Source of the DNA: Domibacillus robiginosus
Lineage (GTDB): Bacteria; Bacillota; Bacilli; Bacillales; Domibacillaceae
Direction: 5' to 3'
Assembly: GCF_000966195.1 (NCBI RefSeq)
Contig: NZ_LAHL01000007.1
Location: forward strand, 1 to 64,000
DNA length: 64,000 nucleotides
The position numbers and the translations under genes were made by a program. The notes below the pieces were generated by a model. That model made no database searches and was not told where the DNA came from. It was given only the letters and a program-made list of their open reading frames with translations. Every line of letters begins with the position of its first letter. Position 1 is the first letter of the stretch. This document shows positions 53,820 to 62,432 of this stretch, one piece after another.

Positions 53820-54668
53820 TTGAATACAGTAAAAATTGCAGGAAGAAACGTTTTTCCCATAGGTTTAGGCACTTGGAATATGGGAGACAAAGCAGATAAA
53901 TTTGAACAAGAAGCAGAAGCAATAAGAGTGGGTCTTGATCATGGGGTTCAAGTTATTGATACGGCTGAAATGTATGGTGATGGAAGGGCAGAGAGGTTAG
54001 TTGCTCATGCTATGAAGCCTTATAACCGGGAAGAATTATTTCTCATCTCAAAAGTTCTCCCTTCAAATGCCTCAAAAAAGCAATTACCGATTAGTTTAGA
54101 AAATAGCTTAAAAAGGTTGAATACAGATTATATAGATCTATACTTACTTCATTGGAAAGGGAATATCCCTATTGAAGAAACGATTGAAGCCCTGGAGAAA
54201 GGAAAAAGTCAGGGGAAAATCAAATCATGGGGTGTTTCTAATTTAGATGTTGATGACCTGGAAAAAATAATGAAAGTACCTGATGGAATAAAATGCGCAG
54301 CCAATCAAGTACGTTACAATTTGGGAGATCGAGGGATTGAATTCGATTTAGTTCCTATGATGAACAAGCTTGAAATGCCCTTAATCGCCTATGCTCCAGT
54401 TGCTCGGGGAGATAGACTTGGCACGAACCTGACGCAACAAAAAGCGTTAAAGGAAATTGCCGAAAAACATCGTTCCGATCGTTTTCAAATTTTACTGGCC
54501 TGGTGTATTCGAAATGGTCAAACCATTGCGATACCGCAATCCAGTAATACCGCTCATGTGATAAATAATGTGAAAGCAGCTGAAATTCAATTAACACAGC
54601 AGGATTTGAAGCAATTGAATTCAATTTATCCAAAACCAAGCATGAAACAGCCGCTTGCTTTATGGTAA
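53820..54668 (+). CDS. Aldo/keto reductase
   Basis: The 282-aa protein has Asp/Tyr in VQVIDTAEMYGDGRAE (~44-59), Lys in ISKVLP (~78) and His in LYLLHWKGN (~110), with IPQSSNTAHVINN as the NADP site. TTG 53820 has GAGGAG 7 nt upstream and gives the normal family N-terminus (MNTVKIAGRNVFPIGLGTW). It is the third aldo/keto reductase in 7 kb and belongs to a different subfamily from the other two. Substrate unknown. Confidence 0.87.
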   Translation: MNTVKIAGRNVFPIGLGTWNMGDKADKFEQEAEAIRVGLDHGVQVIDTAEMYGDGRAERLVAHAMKPYNREELFLISKVLPSNASKKQLPISLENSLKRLNTDYIDLYLLHWKGNIPIEETIEALEKGKSQGKIKSWGVSNLDVDDLEKIMKVPDGIKCAANQVRYNLGDRGIEFDLVPMMNKLEMPLIAYAPVARGDRLGTNLTQQKALKEIAEKHRSDRFQILLAWCIRNGQTIAIPQSSNTAHVINNVKAAEIQLTQQDLKQLNSIYPKPSMKQPLALW

Positions 54669-54700
54669 GAAGATGTAGAAATTACTATTATGATTCTATC

Positions 54701-54812
54701 AGTTTGTAGACAAAGTCTGTCTTTTTCATAAAAGAGCCGATAAGTGAAACTTGGCGGACTTTGCCCACCTTAGGGCTGTGCGGAAGCTCCCTCGGCTGCG
54801 CCTGTGGGACTT
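54701..54812 (-). repeat. Dispersed repeat, inverted copy
   Basis: Read on the minus strand, this contains CAGCCGAGGGAGCTTCCGCA, CAGCCCTAAGGTG, TTTCACTTATCGGCTCTTTT and an AAAGACAGACTTTGTCTACA tail. The same ordered blocks occur at 60878-61002, and the last two at 1-75. Confidence 0.8.
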
Positions 54813-54836
54813 TTTGACAGGTGGTAGGTAAATCAC

Positions 54837-55121
54837 TCATCTATAAATATCCAGCGCTTTGTTTAATCTTACTAGTGCCTCGTGTACTTCTTCTCTTAAT
54901 TGCTGCTCGGAAATTTCAAAAGCGGTTTCTTGACCTGGAAGACACTCATGCCAATAACAATCAACCGATTCGAACACATCATTTAAAGGGCGAAATATTT
55001 CATCGCTTAAACCGCCTGTCTTTTTCAAGAAAGTTTCAAAATAAGTTTGTTCAAATTCTTCCACCGAAATAGCATCATTTAAAAAATCCTCTATTAACTT
55101 TTTACATTTATAAACGCTCAC
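54837..55121 (-). CDS. Colicin-D-type immunity-like protein
   Basis: The 94-aa acidic helical protein reads KLIEDFLNDAISVEEFEQTY, then an LSDEIFRPLNDVFESVDCYW segment and a C-terminal ISEQQLREEVHEALVRLNKA. This order (IEDFL-N-...-F-E-...-V-D-...-LR..V..AL) is that of the colicin D/polymorphic-toxin immunity family. A GGAGGAGG ribosome site precedes GTG 55121. No toxin gene is adjacent, so it looks like an orphan immunity gene that could protect against toxins of related strains. Confidence 0.65.
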   Translation of the reverse strand: MSVYKCKKLIEDFLNDAISVEEFEQTYFETFLKKTGGLSDEIFRPLNDVFESVDCYWHECLPGQETAFEISEQQLREEVHEALVRLNKALDIYR

Positions 55122-55166
55122 CTTCCTCCTCCTTTTCTTCTCGCTCTTTTAATTAACACACAATTT

Positions 55167-55434
55167 TCAACTTAACAATTTCCAATCAAAATCTTTTACA
55201 TCCTGCTTGTTCGGTTTTCTTACAAATTCGATACAATCCTCTTGGCAGGCCCGGTACTTAATGAAATTTTGTTGTGCTTGTCTTAACGAAACATCATTTG
55301 CCCCACCTTCAAAGTCGGGGTCTCTAAATTGAACACCATCATCTTCCCAAAAGCATATTTGGCAAATCTCGCAGGTATCTGTCGGTTCTTCATCTAATGT
55401 TTTATATCCACAACAAGGGCAAGTATATTTTCAT
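55167..55434 (-). pseudogene. CPCC-family Cys-rich protein, frameshifted at the start
   Basis: The minus strand encodes YTCPCCGYKTLDEEPTDTCE, then ICFWEDDGVQFRDPDFEGGA and SLRQAQQNF to a stop. These are the hallmarks of the Cys_rich_CPCC family often found among toxin-immunity genes. A GAGGTGA ribosome site and ATG (55434) are in place, but an extra A in ATGAAAATATAC shifts the frame after two codons. The in-frame triplet before the CPCC frame is TGA, and no other start exists. It is a one-base lesion in an otherwise complete gene, unless a sequencing error. Confidence 0.75.
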
Positions 55435-55590
55435 ATTTTCACCTCAATAATTTCTATGTGTTTTTTGACGTAATTCTACTATATACATGAAATAACTCGC
55501 TTTACATAGTAGTTTATTTTTATGAGCAACCGTACTAACATTAACTTAGATAGCAGTTGACCGATACTGTTGAGTAAATTTTCATATAAA

Positions 55591-55622
55591 AACAGCGGGA
55601 ACCAAATAGTTCTCGCTGTTTT
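55591..55622 (-). terminator. Terminator of the EamA gene
   Basis: AACAGCGGGAAC and GTTCTCGCTGTT pair around a 6-nt loop. The minus strand continues TTTTTATATG. Confidence 0.82.
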
Positions 55623-55627
55623 GTACG

Positions 55628-56521
55628 TTATTTAATTGGGACTTTCATGAATCGTTTTGGAAATTTAATGGATTTATTTTCGCTAACAAATGTTGAGCCT
55701 AAAAGAAGCGTCCCACCAAGCATTTGAGCAGCTGTCATTTGTTCTTGCAAGATAACTGCGGAAATCAAGATCGCTACGAATGGATCTACATAGCTTAGCA
55801 TGGCAATGCTCTGCCCCTTTAGTTTTTGCATTCCCGAGAAAAATAACCAAAATCCAATACCTGTGTTTACAATCCCTAGTAGGACGATAAAAGGAATGGA
55901 TGATCTTGTTACTTCTAAAATACTGATTCTCTCAGTAAAAAGCACATATGGTAAAAGAAGTAACGCAGTTGTTCCAAGCTGGATGATGGTAATTTCTAGC
56001 TTGTCCATATTGTAAATGAATTTATTTAATAACATTAATGCAGCGTAAAATGCAGCTGCAAATAATCCAAAAAAGATCCCCAGCAAGTCCTCTTTTCCAG
56101 ATGCACTGATGCCGTTTCCAACAATCAATAACATACCTAGTATCGCTACACCAATACAAACCATCTTTTTGAGAGGTAATTGTTCCTTAAGGATAATTGG
56201 GGAGAGAATCATGACAAACACAGGGGCAAAGTAATACCCTAATGTTGCGTTAGTGACTGTCGTATGATCGTACGATTGATAAAGAAAGATCCAATTTCCA
56301 CCCAATGCAATACCCGAAAGAAATAAAATGAAAGCATTGGCTTTCACTAATTTCCATGGAATAGATTTTTTCATCATGAAAAATACAAACGTTAAAAATA
56401 GACACCCAATGGAACTACTTAGTAAAGCTGTTTCACTCGAAGATAAATCAATGTATCGTACAACCAAACCAATTGTACCGAAAATAATCATTGATAATAT
56501 AAACTGAATTTCAGGTTTCAT
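55628..56521 (-). CDS. EamA/DMT-family transporter
   Basis: The 297-aa protein has ten membrane helices made of two EamA repeats (residues ~5-135 and ~148-280). The second repeat ends LSYVDPFVAILISAVILQEQ, the classic DMT motif. These proteins export amino acids or other metabolites. CAAAGGAG precedes the ATG. Upstream lies a short leader frame and competing hairpins that suggest attenuation of this gene. Confidence 0.85.
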   Translation of the reverse strand: MKPEIQFILSMIIFGTIGLVVRYIDLSSSETALLSSSIGCLFLTFVFFMMKKSIPWKLVKANAFILFLSGIALGGNWIFLYQSYDHTTVTNATLGYYFAPVFVMILSPIILKEQLPLKKMVCIGVAILGMLLIVGNGISASGKEDLLGIFFGLFAAAFYAALMLLNKFIYNMDKLEITIIQLGTTALLLLPYVLFTERISILEVTRSSIPFIVLLGIVNTGIGFWLFFSGMQKLKGQSIAMLSYVDPFVAILISAVILQEQMTAAQMLGGTLLLGSTFVSENKSIKFPKRFMKVPIK

Positions 56522-56534
56522 CGTCTACTCCTTT

Positions 56535-56590
56535 GAATCTGCGAAACAGCTTATATTCCGCAGATTCTTAATCTGTTTTTAATATAAGCT
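56535..56590 (-). promoter_or_regulatory. Mutually exclusive hairpins upstream of the EamA gene
   Basis: On the minus strand three pairings compete. AGCTTATATT pairs with AATATAAGCT (plus-strand 56581-56590 with 56548-56557). It encloses CAGATT-AAG-AATCTG (56561-56575). The alternative is GAATCTGCG with CGCAGATTC (56559-56567 with 56535-56543), whose 3' arm abuts the AAAGGAG ribosome site of the EamA gene. The stop codon of the leader frame lies inside the first structure. The arrangement fits translational or transcriptional attenuation. Confidence 0.6.
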
Positions 56591-56681
56591 TATTCAGTGC
56601 TGACTCAACAGCTGGAGTAAACGGCGGAGGTGATGTTGAAAACGGCTTCCAAGTGTATAGATTTATATTTGATAATGACAT
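56568..56681 (-). CDS. Putative 37-codon leader peptide of the EamA gene
   Basis: The frame starts at ATG 56681, 6 nt after AGGGGG (an adjacent ATG at 56684 is 3 nt away). It encodes MSLSNINLYTWKPFSTSPPP then FTPAVESALNKLILKTD. The PPP triplet could stall ribosomes. The stop lies 46 nt before the EamA start, inside the competing hairpins. No homology is recognised. Existence is inferred from ribosome site and placement. Confidence 0.45.
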   Translation of the reverse strand: MSLSNINLYTWKPFSTSPPPFTPAVESALNKLILKTD

Positions 56682-56684
56682 CAT

Positions 56685-57043
56685 AATCCCCCTGTTTCTA
56701 TTAGCATATTTTGATGATAAAAAGTTAATCATTTTTTATGGCCCAATCTTTTTATTCTCTCAGTGTACAATATAAAAACCTATCCGACTAGCGAGTGCAA
56801 TAAGAAAAAACAAGATGGTTATTACGCAACAGTTCGTCCCTATAAAGGAACAACACTATTCACGGATTGAAGATTAGCTGACAGCTGACTGAAAAGCCTG
56901 AAATAGAAATACAGGGGCTAAATTTTAAAGCGTGACAAAGCCTTTTCATGGGTATGGGAAAAACATGTTTTTGGAATTAATCTACAATTCTTATCAAATT
57001 TTCATTTTTCGGTGGTATGCTGGATAGAAAGGGGGCCATTACG
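56685..57043. other. Divergent promoter gap
   Basis: No gene is seen. It should hold the promoters of the EamA unit (minus) and the lipoprotein gene (plus, AAAGGGGG before ATG 57044). Confidence 0.4.
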
Positions 57044-58258
57044 ATGAAAAAAATCGCGCTGGGGCTGATAGTGGGTACATTGCTTGCTGGATGTAGTGAT
57101 GCAGCTCCGTCAGTACCAGAAGAAGAGCCAAAAGGGCAGGAGCAAGCATCGGAACAGGAGAAAAAGGTGTTTGTGGAGCTGGAGCAGACAACAGATGAAA
57201 CGGCAATTCGCGATGCGGCGTTCGAAAAGGTGCTGCAGGACGAGACACTGACAGGCGGTTATTTAGGCAAAGTGACGCCGGAGCTGAAAGAAGATTATGG
57301 CGTGCAGTCCATTGAATTTAACGCGGTAACGGACGCGATCCAACATATTTACGGGAATTTTTATGAGCATGGTATTTTGTACTTGAAAAATCAGGAATCC
57401 GGTGCCCGGGAATCTGGTGTCTGGGTCGGCATAAAAAATCCGGATGAGAGGGCGGAGGAGCTGGCTCGCCGGCTGCAAAAACAAGTCGATGAAGGCAAAA
57501 TTTTGGCCAAATACATTCACTTGTTTGAGAGCGAATACAGTGATCGGGACAACCAGGATCTCATGTATGAAGTGTCGAAAGCGATCAAGCCGATGAAGGA
57601 CGCAATGCCGGAGCCGGAGCGGGTGGCACTGAGTATGAGCGTGGATACGATCACGAGAACCATTGAAATCGGGCATGACTTTTTAACAGACGAGCAGATG
57701 GAAAAGCTGAAGGAGACGTTTTCCGATTATGAAATGGACTTTATGCAGGAAGGAAGAATGCTTCCGCTTCCGGGAGAGCCGGATGTGGAATATCCGAAAG
57801 AGCCCGTTTCGCACAAACAAACAAAAGAAGGAAGCTGGGTCATGGAGGTATCGGAGGACAGCATGCTGATTGTCGGCTCAAAAGCGTATGATTTTTCAGG
57901 AACCGGAGAGCAGGAGCATTACGATGCCACCTATTACTCATTTCCAAAAGCAAACGAAAAGCTGAAGGTCGGCCAGCGGGTGATGGTCGAAGCATCCGGA
58001 CCAATCGCTGAATCCTATCCGGGACAGGGCAGAGCTAAATTTGTTACTGTTTTGCCGGCCTATCAGCCAAAAGGCGCGGATTTAACCGAAGAAGAGGTGG
58101 TTCGAAAAGCGATCGAACAGCGAGGGGAAGATTCATACGCAGAAGGTATTCGCAACATTACCTATAACAAAGACAGGGACGAGTGGACCCTCACATTTGT
58201 CAGCTCAATGGGACCCAAACTCGCTGACACAGATGTTACAATAGCAGACCAGAAATAA
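57044..58258 (+). CDS. Lipoprotein with DUF3221-like domain
   Basis: The 404-aa protein has a lipoprotein signal MKKIALGLIVGTLLAGC with lipobox LAGC (C17), then a Glu/Pro-rich linker. Residues ~40-250 form an alpha/beta domain of unknown type. Residues ~265-345 (SMLIVGSKAYDFSGTGEQEHYDA, then LKVGQRVMVEASGPIAESYPGQ) resemble DUF3221, an OB-like domain of secreted Bacillus proteins. ATG 57044 is chosen because it gives the lipoprotein signal and has a good ribosome site. Extracellular, membrane-tethered; function unknown. Confidence 0.75.
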   Translation: MKKIALGLIVGTLLAGCSDAAPSVPEEEPKGQEQASEQEKKVFVELEQTTDETAIRDAAFEKVLQDETLTGGYLGKVTPELKEDYGVQSIEFNAVTDAIQHIYGNFYEHGILYLKNQESGARESGVWVGIKNPDERAEELARRLQKQVDEGKILAKYIHLFESEYSDRDNQDLMYEVSKAIKPMKDAMPEPERVALSMSVDTITRTIEIGHDFLTDEQMEKLKETFSDYEMDFMQEGRMLPLPGEPDVEYPKEPVSHKQTKEGSWVMEVSEDSMLIVGSKAYDFSGTGEQEHYDATYYSFPKANEKLKVGQRVMVEASGPIAESYPGQGRAKFVTVLPAYQPKGADLTEEEVVRKAIEQRGEDSYAEGIRNITYNKDRDEWTLTFVSSMGPKLADTDVTIADQK

Positions 58259-58543
58259 AAGTTTATTTCAGGCCGCTTACCTTGTCGATCAAATGTTAAT
58301 GAAACGCTTCATTTATTCATTGTTTCCTGCAGAGTCAAGACGATCTTTCATGATAAAGGCTGGTGAAAAGCGGCTTCTGCTTATCCAATGGAATTCATAA
58401 TGTAAGTGTTTATGCTGTATTGGCAATGCCCAAGACCCCCAGGATTTGAGGTTTTTTTAACTGGACAGGTTTGTTTAACAAGGGATTTAATGCTTCCAGA
58501 AAGAATGATAATGATTGTTGGTATGAGGGAATGGAGGAAAAGT

Positions 58544-58942
58544 ATGAAGTGGTCAAAAGGTGAGTTTATTGTAAGCGATGAGATTTCCTTAATGAATATA
58601 AATACCGTTTCATACTTGCTTTCATCAACATATTGGGCTTCCAAAAGAACGAAAGAAGCAATTGAAAACAGCATGAAAAATTCGATTTCTTTTGGTGTGT
58701 ATCATCACAATAAACAAATCGGTTTTGCCAGGGTTGTAACGGACAAAGCCGTGTTCTCCTGGGTGCTGGATGTGGTAATTGATGAAAGATACCGAAGAAA
58801 TGGTATAGGTCAATGGTTAATGGAATGTATTTTAGAACATCCAGAAATAACACATACCAAATTTGCACTTGCGACGTCAGACGCTCATGATTTTTATAAA
58901 AAATTTAATTTTAAAGAAACCCAATGTATGACACGAACATAA
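58544..58942 (+). CDS. GNAT-family N-acetyltransferase
   Basis: The 132-aa protein has the GNAT acetyl-CoA motif A at YRRNGIGQWLMECIL (R/Q-x-x-G-x-G/A as R-R-N-G-I-G, residues ~86-100). Motif D lies in VDEIS... and motif B around FALATSDAHDFYKKFNFKE. It resembles the short acetyltransferases with VVTDKAVFSWVLDVVID before motif A. ATG 58544 follows GGAGG; longer upstream in-frame starts have none. Substrate unknown. Confidence 0.82.
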   Translation: MKWSKGEFIVSDEISLMNINTVSYLLSSTYWASKRTKEAIENSMKNSISFGVYHHNKQIGFARVVTDKAVFSWVLDVVIDERYRRNGIGQWLMECILEHPEITHTKFALATSDAHDFYKKFNFKETQCMTRT

Positions 58943-59407
58943 AAAGCAGGATGCAGCATAAAGTGAATGCTGTTATGCTCGAAGGCCCCCAAAAAAACAT
59001 GGTTCCTTTTTTGTTGTTTTAACAAAAGAATCACCCTAAGATGGGGCATTGTTAATACAGCATTATTAGATTTATCTTTCATTCGTAAAACGATTAGCCA
59101 TCATGTAGAGAGGGGTAACCTGTTATAACTTTTAATGCTGATCTTTCCGGTTATAATAGGTTTCCTTCTTCATCATTTGTCCCCCTTAAAAAGTGAAATG
59201 AACTCCAATCCAAAGGTATGCTCTGTTAGACATATATAAGATATACATCTTGATCTCTTCTTTTTTGTGTGACTTTTCAGATTGTTTGCTTTGAGAAACA
59301 TTATTTGTACAGGCTTATTTTTATTAAAAAGGGCAAAAAGATTGCTGTAGACCCACTCAAATGGGCTCTGGTACGATGTTAAAGAAGTAAATGCCGGAGG
59401 AAAGAAT
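58943..59407. other. Gap without recognised features
   Basis: Only short frames are seen. The promoter of the CDF gene should lie here. I see no Mn riboswitch core (GGGGAGUA) despite the Mn-type transporter that follows. Confidence 0.4.
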
Positions 59408-60286
59408 ATGGATCAAAAATATCTCGATTTAAAGCTGGGGGAACGGGGAGCTATTCTCAGCATTTTTGTATATATATGCTTATCTGCTTTTAAATTAGCA
59501 GTTGGTTACATAGCAAACTCCGAAGCTTTAAAAGCGGATGGTTTAAATAATACAACGGATATTATCGCTTCTGTTGCTGTGTTAATTGGATTGAAAATCT
59601 CTCAAAGACCTGCAGACAGTGACCATCCTTATGGGCACTGGAAAGCAGAACCTGTTGCTTCATTGGTGGCGGCATTTATTATGGTTGCGGTAGGTCTTCA
59701 GGTTTTATATACGGCTGTTTTATCGGTTTTCGATCATACAACAGAGGCACCTGATTCCATCGCTGCATGGACAGGCCTTTTTTGTTCGGCAGTGATCTAT
59801 GGAGTGTACCGGTACAACCGAAGATTAGCACAAAAAATCAGAAGCCAGTCTGTGATGGCGGCGGCAAAAGACAATTTATCCGATGCCTGGGTCAGTATTG
59901 GAACAGCAGTTGGTATTTTTGGGGCTCAATTTGGTCTTCCCTGGCTGGACCCTGTCGCAGCCGTTGTGGTCGGCCTGCTTATTTGTAAAACAGGATGGGA
60001 AATTTTTAGAGAAGCCTCTCATGATTTAACGGACGGTTATGATGAGAATCAGCTTGAAGTCTACAAAAAATCGATTTTTGACATTCCTGGTGTAAAAGGA
60101 ATCAAAACGATACGAGCAAGGAAATATGGTAGCAGCTCTGTGGTCGATGTCGTCATTTTAGTTAATTCTACATTAGGTATCGGGGCAGCCCATGATATTT
60201 CAATGGAAGTAGAAGATGCACTAACGAAGGAGCATGACGTAATTGAAGTACACGTGCATGTAGAACCGAATTTATATATGCAGTAA
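59408..60286 (+). CDS. Cation diffusion facilitator, Mn-type (MneS/MneP-like)
   Basis: The 292-aa metal:H+ antiporter has six membrane helices and a cytoplasmic C-terminal domain. TM2 carries DGLNNTTD (N-x-x-x-D metal site) and TM5 KDNLSDAW (D-x-x-x-D). DHPYGHWKAEP is the CDF loop signature. The N-D/D-D quartet is typical of the Mn2+-exporting group rather than the HD-HD zinc group. C-terminal HVHVEP binds metal at the dimer interface. Likely protects against excess manganese. AGGAAAG precedes the ATG. Confidence 0.85.
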   Translation: MDQKYLDLKLGERGAILSIFVYICLSAFKLAVGYIANSEALKADGLNNTTDIIASVAVLIGLKISQRPADSDHPYGHWKAEPVASLVAAFIMVAVGLQVLYTAVLSVFDHTTEAPDSIAAWTGLFCSAVIYGVYRYNRRLAQKIRSQSVMAAAKDNLSDAWVSIGTAVGIFGAQFGLPWLDPVAAVVVGLLICKTGWEIFREASHDLTDGYDENQLEVYKKSIFDIPGVKGIKTIRARKYGSSSVVDVVILVNSTLGIGAAHDISMEVEDALTKEHDVIEVHVHVEPNLYMQ

Positions 60287-60442
60287 GGTAAAGAATAAAT
60301 CACATAATCGTGATGGCTGACCTGGCCATTATTATTTTTATATATGAGCATAAGCCCTGCCGGTTCATCGTATAGTTCTGTTATAAAGGTTTCGCCAGCT
60401 TTTTGGTTTTGCCTCGTTTTCTTTAACGCATACATTCGCGAC

Positions 60443-60485
60443 AAAAAGCAGCTGTCCCCTTTCCCGAGGGGCAGCTGCTTTTTGG
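60443..60485 (+). terminator. Rho-independent terminator
   Basis: AAAAAGCAGCTG and CAGCTGCTTTTT with an inner CCCC/GGGG make a perfect stem of about 16 bp, followed by more T residues. Confidence 0.92.
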
Positions 60486-60877
60486 CTTTTTTTACATTCT
60501 GCATCCGGAGCAAAAAAAAAAAAGAGTATAAATATACAGGTAGACCTGTTTCTGTTGCTACCATTATAAGCCTTGTTGCAAAAAGTGTTTGGATGCTGGA
60601 CATTACAAAAGGCAGTCAGACGGTAGACAAATGATAGATGACTGTGCACATGAATGGGATAGATCGGCGGCGCAGCCGGTCTCTGCTGCCAGCTAGTCCC
60701 ATAGGAGTCTTCGCTGACCCGGACGCCGCCAAGTGGCTTGGAACGAGATTGTATAAGGCTAATGGGGACGCGTTTTTTTTTGAAAAAGAGAAAATGTCTA
60801 TTCAGCAGCCTCTGTTTATTGATTTTCAACACTATTTAGTGAAGACTGCCGGACGAAGACTTCCCGGGAAAGTACAG

Positions 60878-61002
60878 TGAGTCGGGAGACCCGCAGGCGC
60901 TGCCGAGGGAGATCCCGCACTGCCCTAAGGTGCGCGAAGTCCAGCCGGTTTCACTTATCGGCTCTTTTTTTTGAAAGAGAAAGACTTTTTCTACACACTG
61001 AG
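60878..61002 (+). repeat. Dispersed repeat, most complete copy
   Basis: Ordered blocks GCGCTGCCGAGGGAG, CTGCCCTAAGGTGCGCGAAG, TTTCACTTATCGGCTCTTTT and AGAAAGACTTTTTCTACACA match the inverted copy at 54701-54812, and the last two match 1-75. The final AAAGAGAAAGACTTTTTCT forms a small dyad. Confidence 0.82.
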
Positions 61003-61335
61003 TTGCTTTTTAAAAGCAATCGTCTTTTTACATTTTCTTTTAAGATATTAGTCCATCGCTTAATGGATCTTAAATAGAATGCATAACAATTTCAATAGTT
61101 CTTCCATATAAATGAGCAGTATCATTCTTAGAGTGTGCTTCATTAATGGCTAACTGTCCGTGGAAAGGTCAAGCATCTTTTAGAACTAAATCTTTTTGTG
61201 CTTACATGCGATCTTTGCAAGCTTTCTTTTTTCTATTACTTATAACTTACATTGTGGATAATCTCCCAAGCAAATCTAGTATTCTTTCATATTCTAACAG
61301 TGTAAGGCAATAAAAATGAAAAGGGGGGATATGAT

Positions 61336-61548
61336 ATGTGCTTGAACTGCAATGACCGCGACCGTGACCGTGACCGCGACCGTGACCGCGACCGTGACCG
61401 TGACCGTGACCGTAACCGGAGAAATCGGCGTGAACGAATGAAAAAAGAGCTTGAACGGATGGAAGATGATCTTCGAGATATGAAAGAAGATATCCGAGAT
61501 ATGAAAAGAAGGCTAAAAATGATGGAAAGAGACTTTTGTGACAGATAA
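61336..61548 (+). CDS. Asp-Arg repeat protein with coiled coil, probable spore-coat type
   Basis: The 70-aa protein begins MCLNCN, continues with about ten Asp-Arg dipeptides (residues 7-26) and ends in a charged coiled coil (RMKKELERMEDDLRDMKEDI...) and FCDR. The DNA repeat is a hexamer of the type GACCGY, prone to length change. A GGGGGG-rich ribosome site precedes ATG 61336. CATATTCTA (61288-61296) matches a SigK -10 box. Low-complexity charged repeats with terminal Cys are common in spore coat or exosporium proteins. Function inferred. Confidence 0.65.
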   Translation: MCLNCNDRDRDRDRDRDRDRDRDRDRNRRNRRERMKKELERMEDDLRDMKEDIRDMKRRLKMMERDFCDR

Positions 61549-61594
61549 ATATAAAATGTCGTCTTTTAAAAAGCTATAGAGCTACTTTCACAAA

Positions 61595-61624
61595 GAAGCA
61601 GCCTGCACGGGTTGCTCTTTTTTT
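61595..61624 (+). terminator. Rho-independent terminator
   Basis: AGCAGCC and GGTTGCT pair (one G-T) around a short loop, followed by a long T run. Confidence 0.7.
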
Positions 61625-61726
61625 ATTCAATTCAATGTTATGTGAATATCCCTATTATCACAGACCTGGATATGGCTATCCTATGGGGATTACTCAGGCA
61701 GATACTGATAATGATCCATTACAGTG

Positions 61727-61760
61727 AAAGCGGCTGTCGGACTATCCGACAGCCGTTTTT
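61727..61760. terminator. Terminator between convergent units
   Basis: CGGCTGTCGGA-CTA-TCCGACAGCCG is a perfect 11-bp stem with a T run on the plus side. It lies just after the YmaF stop on the minus strand. Confidence 0.88.
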
Positions 61761-61765
61761 GAGTT

Positions 61766-62152
61766 TTAAACGCTAGTATTGCCACTATATCTGTGGGAAT
61801 GGGGATGAGAACCGTCAACGGTCGTTACTCCCTGAAAGGTATGATAATGTCTGCCATCAGGCAGAGGAATAGCTGGACCAGTTACTCCGCGAATTTCATG
61901 TTCATGTCCATCATCGAATGAAGTAACCGTAAAGTATCGGTGAGTATGGGGTACTCCAGTAGGAGCAGGTGCCGTTATACCGGCATACTGATGACGATGA
62001 CCATCGTTAAAAGAGGTTACTCCTGAAAAATGATGGTTATGAACGGGCTGACCGTTCCATGTCGTAATGTACAAGTGGTGAGAATGGCTGGAATCTGAAT
62101 TTGGATCATCTGAATCAATCATAAATCCAGTTACCGGTATTTCCATACGCAT
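61766..62152 (-). CDS. YmaF-family His-rich protein
   Basis: The 128-aa soluble protein contains four or five repeats of the type HxHxYxGxTSxxxGHxHxxxGxT, with His at regular intervals, as in YmaF. The repeats probably form a beta structure that can bind metal. ATG 62152 has AAAGGTGG 5 nt upstream; an in-frame ATG at 62206 lacks one. YmaF is widespread in spore formers, with no established biochemical role. Confidence 0.8.
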   Translation of the reverse strand: MRMEIPVTGFMIDSDDPNSDSSHSHHLYITTWNGQPVHNHHFSGVTSFNDGHRHQYAGITAPAPTGVPHTHRYFTVTSFDDGHEHEIRGVTGPAIPLPDGRHYHTFQGVTTVDGSHPHSHRYSGNTSV

Positions 62153-62432
62153 TGTTACCACCTTTCCTATCGCTCCTTCTATGTTATGAACGCAAAGTCT
62201 ACACATTCCTATATTTTAAATCGAAAAATCGATTTTTGATTTAAACCTAAAAAGTTAGACACAAATATGAAGCCGATTTCTAACTCCTTAGCAAAAGAAT
62301 CTATGCTCTGGGACTCTTGAAGATCAAGCCATTTTCATTCCAAAAAAAATCAATCTCTCCCATCGATTTCACCGTTCTTTCATTTTTCCTTGTTATCTTG
62401 TTCTTAGAAAGAGTAGATCGAGGAGGAAAACA

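Larger units (their letters stand above)
60287..61335. other. About 1 kb of repeat-bearing non-coding DNA
   Basis: It contains a strong terminator (60443-60485), a GC-rich stretch (60658-60735) related to sequence at 47325-47349 (shared AGTCTTCGC...GAC...CCGCC), the dispersed repeat at 60878-61002 and a promoter region of the Asp-Arg repeat gene. No convincing gene is present. Confidence 0.55.

Noticed and set aside
59080-59407. Manganese riboswitch before the CDF gene
   Set aside because: The expected conserved GGGGAGUA core and paired legs are absent.
61350-61416. Tandem repeat considered as a CRISPR array
   Set aside because: The units are 6 bp long, contiguous and in frame; there are no spacers. 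No CRISPR array or cas gene was seen in the window.
61641-61730. 30-codon frame reading MLCEYPYYHRPGYGYPMG...
   Set aside because: Tyr/Pro/Gly-rich like some coat peptides, but there is no ribosome site and it directly follows a terminator.
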